Of a stretch of DNA of 7,826 nucleotides, positions 1 to 5,802 are shown one piece after another. Source of the stretch: an uncultured Ruminococcus sp. (GTDB lineage: Bacteria; Bacillota; Clostridia; Oscillospirales; Ruminococcaceae); NCBI GenBank assembly GCA_947173865.1, contig CAMWGS010000091.1:1-7826 (forward strand), in the 5' to 3' direction. Position 1 is the stretch's first letter. The number at the start of each line of letters is the position of its first letter. The position numbers and the translations under genes were made by a program. A model generated the notes under the pieces. That model saw nothing but the letters and a program-made list of their open reading frames with translations, made no database searches and was not told where the DNA came from.

Positions 1-774
1 GTCCTCGAAGATACCCGTGACGAAACCGACCTGCGTGGTATTCTGAGGGCAATACGAACCAAAACGGAATGGGCGTTTGCAGACCGTTCCGAAAACCTGA
101 AACTTACCTGCTCAATGGGAGTTTCCACTTATCCTATTGACAGTTCGGATTATGACGAACTTTTCATGCAGGCGGACAAGGCTCTTTATATCGCTCAGCA
201 GAAAGGTCAGAACCGTTATGTAATATACGACGTAAACAAACACGGAACTGTAGAAAAGGACATTGAAAACAAAATAGCTTTTCTCAGCGACAAAAAACAA
301 ATCACACGGAATCTTTCCTTTATAGGACAACTTGCCGAAAGTCTCGTATTCGGACGTATACCCGATATTTCCGTTTTACTTGAGCAGATACGTCTGCAAT
401 TTGAAATTGATGACATTTGCATTTTTGCGGGAAAAGATATGAATCTTATTCTCAGCTGTGGCAATTCTTCTTCAAAAAATGCTTCGTATCTGTTTGAGAA
501 CCGCTATACAGAACGCTTTTCGGGAGACGGTATCTTTGCCATTGATAACGTCAACGAACTGGAAGGACGTGACGACAATGCATTCTTACAGCTTACAGAA
601 CAGAATATAGGTGGTGCTGTGCAGTATCTCATGACGGAAAACAGCATTATAAAAGGTATGATTTCTTTCTGCTATATAGGACGATTTAAAAAATGGTCGA
701 TCACTGACCTGAACTATCTGACAATAATCGGTCGTACAATTACTGCCATTCTCAAAAAGCAAGCATATATTTAA
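1..774 (+). CDS. GGDEF (diguanylate cyclase-type) protein with C-terminal GAF-like domain, 5'-truncated
   Basis: The reading frame is open from base 1, so the start and N-terminus lie outside the window; 257 residues are visible. Residues 1-77 are the final third of a GGDEF domain. The run LTCSMGVSTYP and the following ADKALYIAQQKGQNRYVIY are the standard C-terminal strand and helix of that fold. The GGDEF catalytic loop itself is off the left edge, so cyclase activity cannot be judged. Residues about 105-255 look like a GAF sensor: alternating strands and helices ending in a GGAVQYLMTENSIIKGMISF-type strand pair, then a final helix (LTIIGRTITAIL). A GAF after the GGDEF is less usual than before it. 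The known family role is synthesis of, or response to, cyclic di-GMP at the membrane or in the cytosol. The GAF call is from fold pattern only and is less sure than the GGDEF call. No strong terminator follows the TAA. Confidence 0.85.
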   Translation, partial: VLEDTRDETDLRGILRAIRTKTEWAFADRSENLKLTCSMGVSTYPIDSSDYDELFMQADKALYIAQQKGQNRYVIYDVNKHGTVEKDIENKIAFLSDKKQITRNLSFIGQLAESLVFGRIPDISVLLEQIRLQFEIDDICIFAGKDMNLILSCGNSSSKNASYLFENRYTERFSGDGIFAIDNVNELEGRDDNAFLQLTEQNIGGAVQYLMTENSIIKGMISFCYIGRFKKWSITDLNYLTIIGRTITAILKKQAYI

Positions 775-875
775 TTCATAATTTATAATTATTTTTTATA
801 CAGAATTATGACAACCAAACTGAGAAATATAAAAAAACTATTGATTTTTTTTTCAGGTTGTTATATAATATACTT
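775..875 (+). other. AT-rich spacer with imperfect inverted repeats
   Basis: This very AT-rich gap lies between the GGDEF gene and the dapF transcript. CATAATT (777-783) pairs with AATTATG (804-810). A longer, bulged inverted repeat joins ACAAC/CTGA/A-run (811-837) to T-run/TCAG/GTTGT (845-861). The right arm contains a run of nine T (845-853) that is also the spacer of the dapF promoter. Either structure could end GGDEF transcription weakly, but neither is a GC-rich intrinsic terminator. No coding sequence is supported here. Confidence 0.4.
841..869 (+). promoter_or_regulatory. sigma-A promoter of the dapF-dapL-patatin operon
   Basis: The -35 element TTGATT (841-846) and -10 element TATAAT (864-869) are separated by exactly 17 bp. 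Five of six -35 bases and all six -10 bases match consensus. Transcription should start near 876, leaving a leader of about 60 nt before dapF. Most of the spacer is a T tract. Confidence 0.8.
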
Positions 876-930
876 GAATGAAAAAGTTAGCAGTTTTTTT
901 CATTCACTCCCGATGAGTCACAAATGGGAG
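875..930 (+). promoter_or_regulatory. structured dapF leader; hairpin at the RNA 5' end plus possible sequestration of the ribosome binding site
   Basis: Two adjacent hairpins can be drawn. The first pairs TGAATGAAAAA (875-885) with TTTTTCATTCA (896-906), 11 bp without mismatch around a 10-nt loop, and begins at about the predicted transcript start. The second pairs CTCCC (907-911) with GGGAG (926-930), which is the dapF Shine-Dalgarno, across a 14-nt loop. The sequence fits no riboswitch class I can name and is too short for a lysine riboswitch. The pairing is visible; a regulatory role is inference. Confidence 0.45.
926..930 (+). promoter_or_regulatory. Shine-Dalgarno that fixes the dapF start
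   Basis: GGGAG lies 8 nt before the ATG at 939. The in-frame ATG at 924 overlaps this site and has no ribosome binding site of its own, so 939 is the better start. Confidence 0.85.
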
Positions 931-938
931 AAATCAAT

Positions 939-1817
939 ATGAAATTTTCTAAAATGCATGGCATTGGCAACGACTATATATATGTGAACTGTTTTGAAGA
1001 AACAGTCCATGAACCCGAAAAAGTTTCCGTTATCTTGAGTGACAGGCACAAAGGAATAGGCTCTGACGGTCTTGTTCTCATCATGCCGTCTGAAAAGGCT
1101 GATTTCCGTATGCGTATCTTTAATGCCGACGGTTCTGAAGCTATGATGTGCGGTAATGCCACACGCTGTATCGGTAAATATGTTTACGATATGGGTCTTA
1201 CCGACAAGACAGACATCACCCTTGAAACCAATTCGGGTATAAAATATCTCAGACTTTTTCTTAAAGACAACAAGGTTTCTCTTGTTCAGGTCGATATGGG
1301 AAAGGCAATTCTGAAACCTGCGGAAATTCCTGTAAAAAGCAGTCTGGACAGATTTATAAGCCAGCCTGTTGAAGTTGACGGTAAAACCTACAGCATGACC
1401 TGTGTTTCTATGGGCAACCCCCATGCTGTTATCTTTACCGAAGGTATTGACAGTCTTGACCTTGAAAAAATCGGTCCGTCGTTTGAAAACCACGAAATAT
1501 TCCCCAACCGTGTAAATACTGAGTTTGCGGAAGTAATCAACGACCATACATTAAAAATGCGTGTATGGGAAAGAGGAAGCGGTGAAACTTTCGCCTGCGG
1601 TACAGGTACTTGTGCAACTGTAGTTGCGGCTGTTCTTAACGGTATATGCAGACACGACGAGGAAATTCTTGTCCACCTCAGAGGCGGAGACCTCCGTATT
1701 ACCTATAAATCTGACGACACTGTAATGATGACAGGACCTGCCGAGTATATATGTGAGGGAATTATTTCAGACGAATTTATCAATGAGAAAAAGGAGAATG
1801 TTATATGCCGAAGCTGA
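939..1817 (+). CDS. dapF: diaminopimelate epimerase
   Basis: DapF interconverts LL- and meso-diaminopimelate in the cytosol without a cofactor, supplying meso-DAP for peptidoglycan and the last step to lysine. The 292-residue product is close to the usual length of about 275 and starts MKFSKMHGIGNDYIY, the family N-terminal signature. Both catalytic cysteines are present: Cys71 in MMCGNATRC and Cys220 in FACGTGTC. The phosphate-loop-like GNPHAV motif (159-164) and ERGSGET (211-217) are also intact. The two halves are the pseudo-symmetric DapF repeats. The C-terminal tail after about residue 270 is slightly long, and its last codons overlap the dapL start by 13 nt in another frame, which suggests translational coupling. 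It is the first gene of the operon driven from 841-869, and its ribosome binding site may be masked by the leader hairpin. Confidence 0.97.
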   Translation: MKFSKMHGIGNDYIYVNCFEETVHEPEKVSVILSDRHKGIGSDGLVLIMPSEKADFRMRIFNADGSEAMMCGNATRCIGKYVYDMGLTDKTDITLETNSGIKYLRLFLKDNKVSLVQVDMGKAILKPAEIPVKSSLDRFISQPVEVDGKTYSMTCVSMGNPHAVIFTEGIDSLDLEKIGPSFENHEIFPNRVNTEFAEVINDHTLKMRVWERGSGETFACGTGTCATVVAAVLNGICRHDEEILVHLRGGDLRITYKSDDTVMMTGPAEYICEGIISDEFINEKKENVICRS

Positions 1818-3013
1818 ATGAAAATTTTCTCAGACTTGAGAAAAATTACTTATTTATAAATATAGCAAAGAAAATCAATGCTTTCAAAGAAGCAAATCCT
1901 GATGCCGACATTATCCGTATGGGTATCGGTGACGTTACACTTCCGATTGCTCCCGTAGTAATTGACGCTATGAAAAAGGGCTGCGATGAAATGGGCATAA
2001 AAGAAACTTTCAAGGGCTATGAAGACAGCGGTGCAGGTTATGACTTCCTGAAAAAAGCCGTTTCCGACTATTACAAAAGTTTCGGTGCGGACGTTTTACC
2101 CGACGAAATCAGAATAAACGACGGTGCAAAAAGTGACTGCGGAAATATCGTTGACATTTTCGGTGACGACAATGTTATTCTTGTAACAGACCCTGCTTAT
2201 CCCGTCTATGTTGATTCAAACCTTATGAGCGGTCGTAAGATTATCTATGCCGACTCAAACGAGGAAAACGGTTTTGCGGCTATGCCTGACTATGATGTCC
2301 ATGCAGATATTATATATCTCTGTTCACCCAACAACCCGACCGGTTCAGTCTATACACGCAGACAGCTTGAAACATGGATTGACTATGCAAAGAAAAACAA
2401 TGCCGTAATTATTTATGACTCTGCTTATGAAGCCTTTATCACAGACCCCGATGTTCCGAGAAGTATTTTCTGCGTTGAGGGGGCGAAAGAAGTGGCAATA
2501 GAAATGTGTTCCCTCTCAAAGACAGCAGGTTTCACGGGTATGAGATGCGGTTACACAGTCATCCCCGACGCTCTTAAAGTAACAGCCTCAGACGGCACGG
2601 AAGTTTTTGTTTCTCAGCTCTGGGGACGCAGACAGGGAAGCAAATTCAACGGTGTTTCCTATCCTGTACAGTGTGCGGCAGCTGCGGTTTTCACCGAAGA
2701 AGGTATGAAGCAGATTCACGAAAATATCGCCTATTATCAGGAAAATGCAAGGATTATTTCTGATACCATGACAAAACTCGGAGTTAAGTTCACAGGCGGT
2801 GTAAATTCACCATATATATGGTTTAAGTGTCCGAATAATATGGGAAGCTGGGAATTCTTTGACCTTATGCTTGAAAAAATAGCCGTGGTAGGTACTCCTG
2901 GAGCAGGATTCGGCAAAAACGGTGAAGGCTGGTTCAGACTTACCGCTTTCGGTGACAGACAGAGAACAGTTGAAGCTATGGAACGCTTTGAAAAGCTTGT
3001 AAATTCATTGTAA
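1805..3013 (+). CDS. dapL: LL-diaminopimelate aminotransferase
   Basis: DapL is a cytosolic PLP enzyme that makes LL-diaminopimelate from tetrahydrodipicolinate and glutamate in one step, bypassing the succinylase and acetylase branches; DapF next door uses its product. The 402-residue protein is a fold-type I aminotransferase of typical DapL length. Visible signatures are GIGDVTLPI (41-49), GYEDSGAGYDFL (71-82), the PNNPTG segment (175-180), the PLP-ring aspartate in YDSAY (Asp205, Tyr208), the Schiff-base Lys239 in SLSKTAGFTGMRCGY with Arg247, and the carboxylate-binding Arg378 in GWFRLTAFG. The start is supported by AAGGAG (1791-1796), 8 nt upstream and inside the end of dapF. Its stop is 25 nt before the patatin gene, so the three are probably one transcript. 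Confidence 0.97.
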   Translation: MPKLNENFLRLEKNYLFINIAKKINAFKEANPDADIIRMGIGDVTLPIAPVVIDAMKKGCDEMGIKETFKGYEDSGAGYDFLKKAVSDYYKSFGADVLPDEIRINDGAKSDCGNIVDIFGDDNVILVTDPAYPVYVDSNLMSGRKIIYADSNEENGFAAMPDYDVHADIIYLCSPNNPTGSVYTRRQLETWIDYAKKNNAVIIYDSAYEAFITDPDVPRSIFCVEGAKEVAIEMCSLSKTAGFTGMRCGYTVIPDALKVTASDGTEVFVSQLWGRRQGSKFNGVSYPVQCAAAAVFTEEGMKQIHENIAYYQENARIISDTMTKLGVKFTGGVNSPYIWFKCPNNMGSWEFFDLMLEKIAVVGTPGAGFGKNGEGWFRLTAFGDRQRTVEAMERFEKLVNSL

Positions 3014-3038
3014 AATAAAGTAAACGGGGATTTTAATT

Positions 3039-3947
3039 ATGTCAGACAGAATAGGACTTGTACTCAGCGGAGGCGGTGCAAAAGGTGCTTATGAAATAGG
3101 AGTGTACAAAGCTCTTTCAGCTATAGGAGCAACACGGTTTATAGACGTTATTGCAGGAACTTCCGTCGGTGCGTTGAATGCTGTTCTTCTTGAAAGCAGA
3201 GGTGCGGAATACTCGGAAAATGTATGGCATAATCTGAAATTTTCAGATATGTTCAATATTGATGTAAAGAGAATTTCCAAATCCCCGTTACTTGTAGATT
3301 ATAACGACCCCGACTATATAGGAATAAAACCTGACAATATACTTGACAATATAATTTTACGTGGCAAAGGACTAATATCCTCAATGAAAAAGGAAAATCC
3401 GCTGACTGATTTTATTAAACACGGACTTCCCATAAATCAGGATAAAATATCCGACATTATAGACGAAAACGTCGATTTTAACAGAATATACCGAAAAATT
3501 TACGTTGTATGCAGTGACAGTTACGGTGATATAAAATATTTTCACCTGAACCGCTACAGGAATGAAATAAAAAAGAAAATAATTCTTGCGTCCTCCGCAC
3601 TGCCCGTAATTTACACTGGTATCGCAGGCGGTATTGAGATAAACGGAGAACATTACTCCGACGGCGGAACTACTACACAGGGAAATACACCTGTTCCGTT
3701 TGTATATGACAACGGTTGTCGTTCAATTATTGCCGTCCATCTGAAATATGATGCGGACATTACAAATCAGTACCGCATGAAAGACGCAAATATTATAAAT
3801 ATTATCCCTTCCAAAGATTTAGGGGATTTTGTCAGCGGTACTCTTAACCTTAATCCCCTGAAAGTAAAGTCTGATATTGAACTCGGCTACAATGATACGA
3901 TAAACAAAACAAGTGAAATTTATGCAATGATTAACAAAGTAAAATAA
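3039..3947 (+). CDS. patatin-like phospholipase / acyl hydrolase
   Basis: Patatin family proteins hydrolyse acyl ester bonds of lipids using a Ser-Asp dyad. All key elements are present in this 302-residue protein: the glycine-rich oxyanion loop SGGGAKGAYEIGV (10-22), the nucleophile elbow GTSVG with Ser42, and the Asp of the DGG motif (Asp208). It therefore looks catalytically intact. There is no signal peptide or obvious membrane helix, so it should act in the cytosol or at the inner face of the membrane. A weak GGGGA (3026-3030) precedes the ATG by 8 nt. It sits 25 nt after dapL with no promoter or terminator between, and a strong terminator follows, making it the last gene of the dap operon. 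The physiological substrate cannot be read from the sequence; a link to envelope lipid turnover is suggested only by its neighbours. Confidence 0.92.
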   Translation: MSDRIGLVLSGGGAKGAYEIGVYKALSAIGATRFIDVIAGTSVGALNAVLLESRGAEYSENVWHNLKFSDMFNIDVKRISKSPLLVDYNDPDYIGIKPDNILDNIILRGKGLISSMKKENPLTDFIKHGLPINQDKISDIIDENVDFNRIYRKIYVVCSDSYGDIKYFHLNRYRNEIKKKIILASSALPVIYTGIAGGIEINGEHYSDGGTTTQGNTPVPFVYDNGCRSIIAVHLKYDADITNQYRMKDANIINIIPSKDLGDFVSGTLNLNPLKVKSDIELGYNDTINKTSEIYAMINKVK

Positions 3948-3991
3948 AACAAAACGGACAGCTTAAAGAATAACGTTCATAAAGAAGTTTT

Positions 3992-4040
3992 CGCCATAGC
4001 ACTTATGATTTTCTGTCAAAAGTGCTATGGCGTTTCTATT
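3992..4040 (+). terminator. intrinsic terminator of the dapF-dapL-patatin operon
   Basis: CGCCATAGCACTT (3992-4004) and AAGTGCTATGGCG (4020-4032) form a perfect 13-bp stem with a 15-nt loop, followed by a T-rich tail TTTCTATT. It begins 44 nt after the patatin stop codon. The final two T of the tail are the first bases of the next promoter. Confidence 0.9.
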
Positions 4041-4067
4041 GACAATGTAACGGCTTTAATTTATAAT
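4039..4067 (+). promoter_or_regulatory. perfect-consensus sigma-A promoter of the GNAT gene
   Basis: TTGACA (4039-4044) and TATAAT (4062-4067) are both exact consensus with a 17-bp spacer. Transcription should start near 4074, giving a leader of about 32 nt. No operator-like repeat is evident around it, so expression may be strong and constitutive. Confidence 0.9.
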
Positions 4068-4093
4068 TATTACTAAGATAAATCAGAATTTAC

Positions 4094-4099
4094 AGAGGT
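4094..4099 (+). promoter_or_regulatory. Shine-Dalgarno that fixes the GNAT start
   Basis: AGAGGT lies 6 nt before the ATG at 4106 but directly abuts the in-frame ATG at 4100. Normal spacing therefore favours 4106 as the start. Confidence 0.75.
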
Positions 4100-4105
4100 A
4101 TGAAA

Positions 4106-4573
4106 ATGATTATTAGACGATTCAAAAATGAAGATTCTGTTGAACTTGCAAATTTAATTGCTAAAACTTTGCGAACAACAAATATCAAGGACTATTCGCC
4201 TGAATATATTGAAAAGGATATTAGCTTTTTAACTTCTGAAAAGTTGATTGAACGTTCAAATTGGACTAATCTGTATGTTGTGTGTGATTATAATATAATT
4301 ATTGGTTGTGGTGCAATTGGTCTATACTGGGGCAAAGAAGATGAAAGCAGATTATTCACAATATTTGTACTGCCTGAATATCAAGGTAAAGGAATAGGAC
4401 GAAAAATAATCGAAACCTTGGAACAAGATGAGTATTTTTTAAAAGCAAGACGAATAGAAATTCCGTCACCAATAACAGCAGTAGATTTCTATAGAAAAAT
4501 GGGTTATGATTATAAAAATGGTGTTGCAGAGTTGAATGACGAGCAACTTTATTGTTTAGAAAAGTTCAGATAA
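4106..4573 (+). CDS. GNAT-family N-acetyltransferase
   Basis: This 155-residue protein has the single-domain GNAT layout and would transfer an acetyl group from acetyl-CoA to an amine on an unknown substrate. The N-terminus MIIRRFKNEDSVELANLI is the usual first strand and helix. A strand pair (56-75) leads to the acetyl-CoA pyrophosphate loop QGKGIGRKI (93-101), preceded by FTIFVLPEYQ, the typical motif A. The C-terminal AVDFYRKMGY (125-134) is the motif B helix. It stands alone between a terminator and a bidirectional terminator with its own promoter. By hand count it is about 31% GC (4141-4500), against roughly 45% in sampled dap stretches, and it favours A/T-ending codons such as GAT, TTA and AGA. 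That suggests a different history, possibly transfer. It could be a drug- or protein-modifying enzyme; the sequence does not say. Confidence 0.93.
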   Translation: MIIRRFKNEDSVELANLIAKTLRTTNIKDYSPEYIEKDISFLTSEKLIERSNWTNLYVVCDYNIIIGCGAIGLYWGKEDESRLFTIFVLPEYQGKGIGRKIIETLEQDEYFLKARRIEIPSPITAVDFYRKMGYDYKNGVAELNDEQLYCLEKFR

Positions 4574-4582
4574 ATTCTGATT

Positions 4583-4600
4583 TATTCGAGTAATCGAATA
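4583..4600 (+). repeat. short hairpin with GNRA-type loop
   Basis: TATTCGA (4583-4589) and TCGAATA (4594-4600) form a 7-bp stem closed by GTAA, which in RNA is a stable GNRA tetraloop. It starts 9 nt after the GNAT stop codon. It has no T tail, so it may protect or stabilise the 3' end rather than terminate by itself. Confidence 0.5.
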
Positions 4601-4607
4601 TTAACAA

Positions 4608-4647
4608 TAATCCCCGAAACAGTTATCAATAATTGCTTCGGGGATTA
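4608..4647. terminator. bidirectional terminator between convergent genes
   Basis: TAATCCCCGAA (4608-4618) pairs perfectly with TTCGGGGATTA (4637-4647), an 11-bp stem. The 18-nt loop can pair further after one A-C mismatch, leaving a 6-nt apex. It lies between the convergent GNAT and sugar transferase genes, so it can serve both. The flanks are A/T-rich but have no long T run on either side. Confidence 0.75.
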
Positions 4648-4687
4648 AAATTATTTATGAGTATCGAACTAAAACTGTCCTTTTTTC

Positions 4688-5491
4688 TTATTCCGCACCT
4701 TTTCTCTTTATAACCGCAACGGCAGTCTTGGCTATAAGTTTCAAATCAAGTGCAATACTTCTGTTTTTTATGTATTCAATATCAGTCTCTACCCATTTTT
4801 CAAATGCCATATCACTTCTGCCCTCAGCCTGACAGGTACACGCAAGACCACCTTTTACAAGAAGTCTGTTCATCTGTTCGGGAGTATAAAGGACAACTTC
4901 TCTCGGAAGTGGCGGACGAGGTCCTATAATTGACATATCACCTTTCAGGACATTCCAGAGCTGAGGAATCTCATCAATTGAAGTCTTCCTGATAAAGCGA
5001 CCTATAGTTGTTATTCTTGGGTCGTCATCACTTTTGAAAGCCAGTCCGTCGCACTTGTTTTTCTTCTGAACTTCCGCAAACTTTGCTTCAGCGTCCATAC
5101 ACATGGAACGAAGTTTGTACATTTTAAAAGGCTTGCCGTCTTTCGTTAGACGCACCTGAGTAAATATAGGTTTTCCGCCGTCATTCAGGTAAATAATAAG
5201 TGCAAAAGCACCAAGAGGCAATGAAAGTACAACAATGGCGGCTGACGAAGCCACTATGTCAAACGCTCTCTTTAAAATTTTATATACCATTTTTCCTGCC
5301 GGCTTTACATCGGAATGTTTTAAAGTTTCCTTTACACCTTGACTGAGAAGTTCTAAGTCTTTCTTGTCGAAATCAATAATGGGATAATCAGTAATTCCCT
5401 CATTGCAGTTATTTTTTATGTAATTTTTACGCAATTTCGGAATCACCTCAGTAATAGTATCATTTTCGGTATTAAAAAAAGTTGCCTGCAT
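4688..5491 (-). CDS. bacterial sugar transferase (polyprenyl-phosphate sugar-1-phosphate transferase, monotopic PglC-like)
   Basis: Enzymes of this family start glycan assembly by moving a sugar phosphate from a UDP-sugar to undecaprenyl phosphate at the inner membrane face. The 267-residue protein has a polar N-terminal extension (1-70) with no recognisable domain, then one hydrophobic re-entrant segment (about 78-101, preceded by KRAFD), and the catalytic core: PIFTQVRLTKDGKPF (108-122), YKLRSM, DPRITTIGRFIRKTSIDEIPQLWNVLKG with the Asp173-Glu174 dyad, and GPRPP (190-194). The large multi-helix N-terminal part of WbaP-type enzymes is absent. In the late motif the common Trp before Gln is a Cys (GLACTCQ). 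A TTG 21 nt upstream is in frame, but AGAGGGGG 6 nt before the ATG at 5491 favours that ATG. No other glycan genes are adjacent. The sugar specificity is unknown. Confidence 0.93.
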   Translation of the reverse strand: MQATFFNTENDTITEVIPKLRKNYIKNNCNEGITDYPIIDFDKKDLELLSQGVKETLKHSDVKPAGKMVYKILKRAFDIVASSAAIVVLSLPLGAFALIIYLNDGGKPIFTQVRLTKDGKPFKMYKLRSMCMDAEAKFAEVQKKNKCDGLAFKSDDDPRITTIGRFIRKTSIDEIPQLWNVLKGDMSIIGPRPPLPREVVLYTPEQMNRLLVKGGLACTCQAEGRSDMAFEKWVETDIEYIKNRSIALDLKLIAKTAVAVIKRKGAE

Positions 5492-5497
5492 CTTATT

Positions 5498-5505
5498 CCC
5501 CCTCT
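5498..5505 (-). promoter_or_regulatory. Shine-Dalgarno that fixes the sugar transferase start
   Basis: On the minus strand AGAGGGGG lies 6 nt before the ATG at 5491. A longer frame beginning with TTG at 5512 would include this site within its coding part and is less likely. Confidence 0.8.
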
Positions 5506-5599
5506 GTAACAAACAAAGCAGTTTTATTTATAACAACGTTGAAAAAAAGCGTCATCAGTTTTCTGTTTTAAGGACAGCAATTGCTTTAATAATAAAGAC

Positions 5600-5628
5600 A
5601 TTATAACACAGTGCCATAATAATGTCAA
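5600..5628 (-). promoter_or_regulatory. perfect-consensus sigma-A promoter of the sugar transferase
   Basis: On the minus strand TTGACA (5628-5623) and TATAAT (5605-5600) are both exact, with a 17-bp spacer ending in TGT, which also gives an extended -10. An A/T-rich run upstream (5629-5640) could act as an UP element. Transcription should begin near 5593, about 100 nt before the ATG at 5491. Confidence 0.92.
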
Positions 5629-5711
5629 TAATTTTTTAACAATTCCATATATTACAGGCAATGCTGTTTTTCATAACGCTTTCTTTAATTTTATCATATA
5701 AATACATAAAA

Positions 5712-5779
5712 ATCAAGCTTTTTTTAAAATACGGCTTATTTTCGTCATATTTGACAAGTGATAATTAATTATCAAGCTT
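5712..5779. repeat. two direct copies of ATCAAGCTT
   Basis: ATCAAGCTT occurs at 5712-5720 and again at 5771-5779, 59 bp apart in register; the second copy overlaps the end of the 16-bp palindrome. The unit is short and could be chance in AT-rich DNA. Confidence 0.35.
5759..5774. repeat. 16-bp perfect palindrome
   Basis: TGATAATTAATTATCA reads the same on both strands. It lies 29 nt past the kinase stop codon and about 130 bp upstream of the sugar transferase -35. There is no T run on either side, so it is a poor terminator; a dimeric DNA-binding protein site or a chance AT palindrome are both possible. Confidence 0.5.
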
Positions 5780-5802
5780 CTTATATATCGCAATAGTCAT
5801 TT

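Larger units (their letters stand above)
5492..5802 (-). other. intergenic region between the kinase gene and the sugar transferase
   Basis: About 310 bases without a supported gene; open frames here are tiny. Reading the minus strand it holds a 16-bp palindrome, two copies of a 9-bp repeat, a weak AAGC/GCTT hairpin followed by GATTTTT (around 5710-5735) that may end kinase transcription, an A-rich stretch just upstream of the -35, the sugar transferase promoter, and a leader of about 100 nt. In the leader I see an AGCAATTGCT palindrome (5576-5585) just after the predicted start, and CAACGTTG (5534-5541), but no recognisable riboswitch. Confidence 0.6.

Noticed and set aside
907..937. Hammerhead-ribozyme-like core (GATGAG followed by GAAA) in the dapF leader
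   Set aside because: The invariant CTGATGA is CCGATGA here, the expected stem II does not pair, and no third stem with a cleavage site is present.
924..938. Earlier dapF start at the ATG at 924
   Set aside because: This ATG overlaps the Shine-Dalgarno used by the ATG at 939 and lacks its own; family proteins begin at the later Met.
918..1547. Long minus-strand open frame (209 codons) opposite dapF
   Set aside because: Shadow frame: dapF on the other strand has all catalytic motifs, and the antisense product shows no recognisable family pattern.
779..4071. A shared 15-base stretch, TAATTTATAATTATT, at 779-793 and 4057-4071
   Set aside because: Only A and T, in two AT-rich spacers; the copy at 4057 is explained by a -10 box and the copy at 779 has no -35 partner. 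Likely chance.
5641..5675. CAGGCAATGCTG followed by TTTTT as a plus-strand terminator
   Set aside because: The stem is only three to four pairs, and no plus-strand gene ends nearby.
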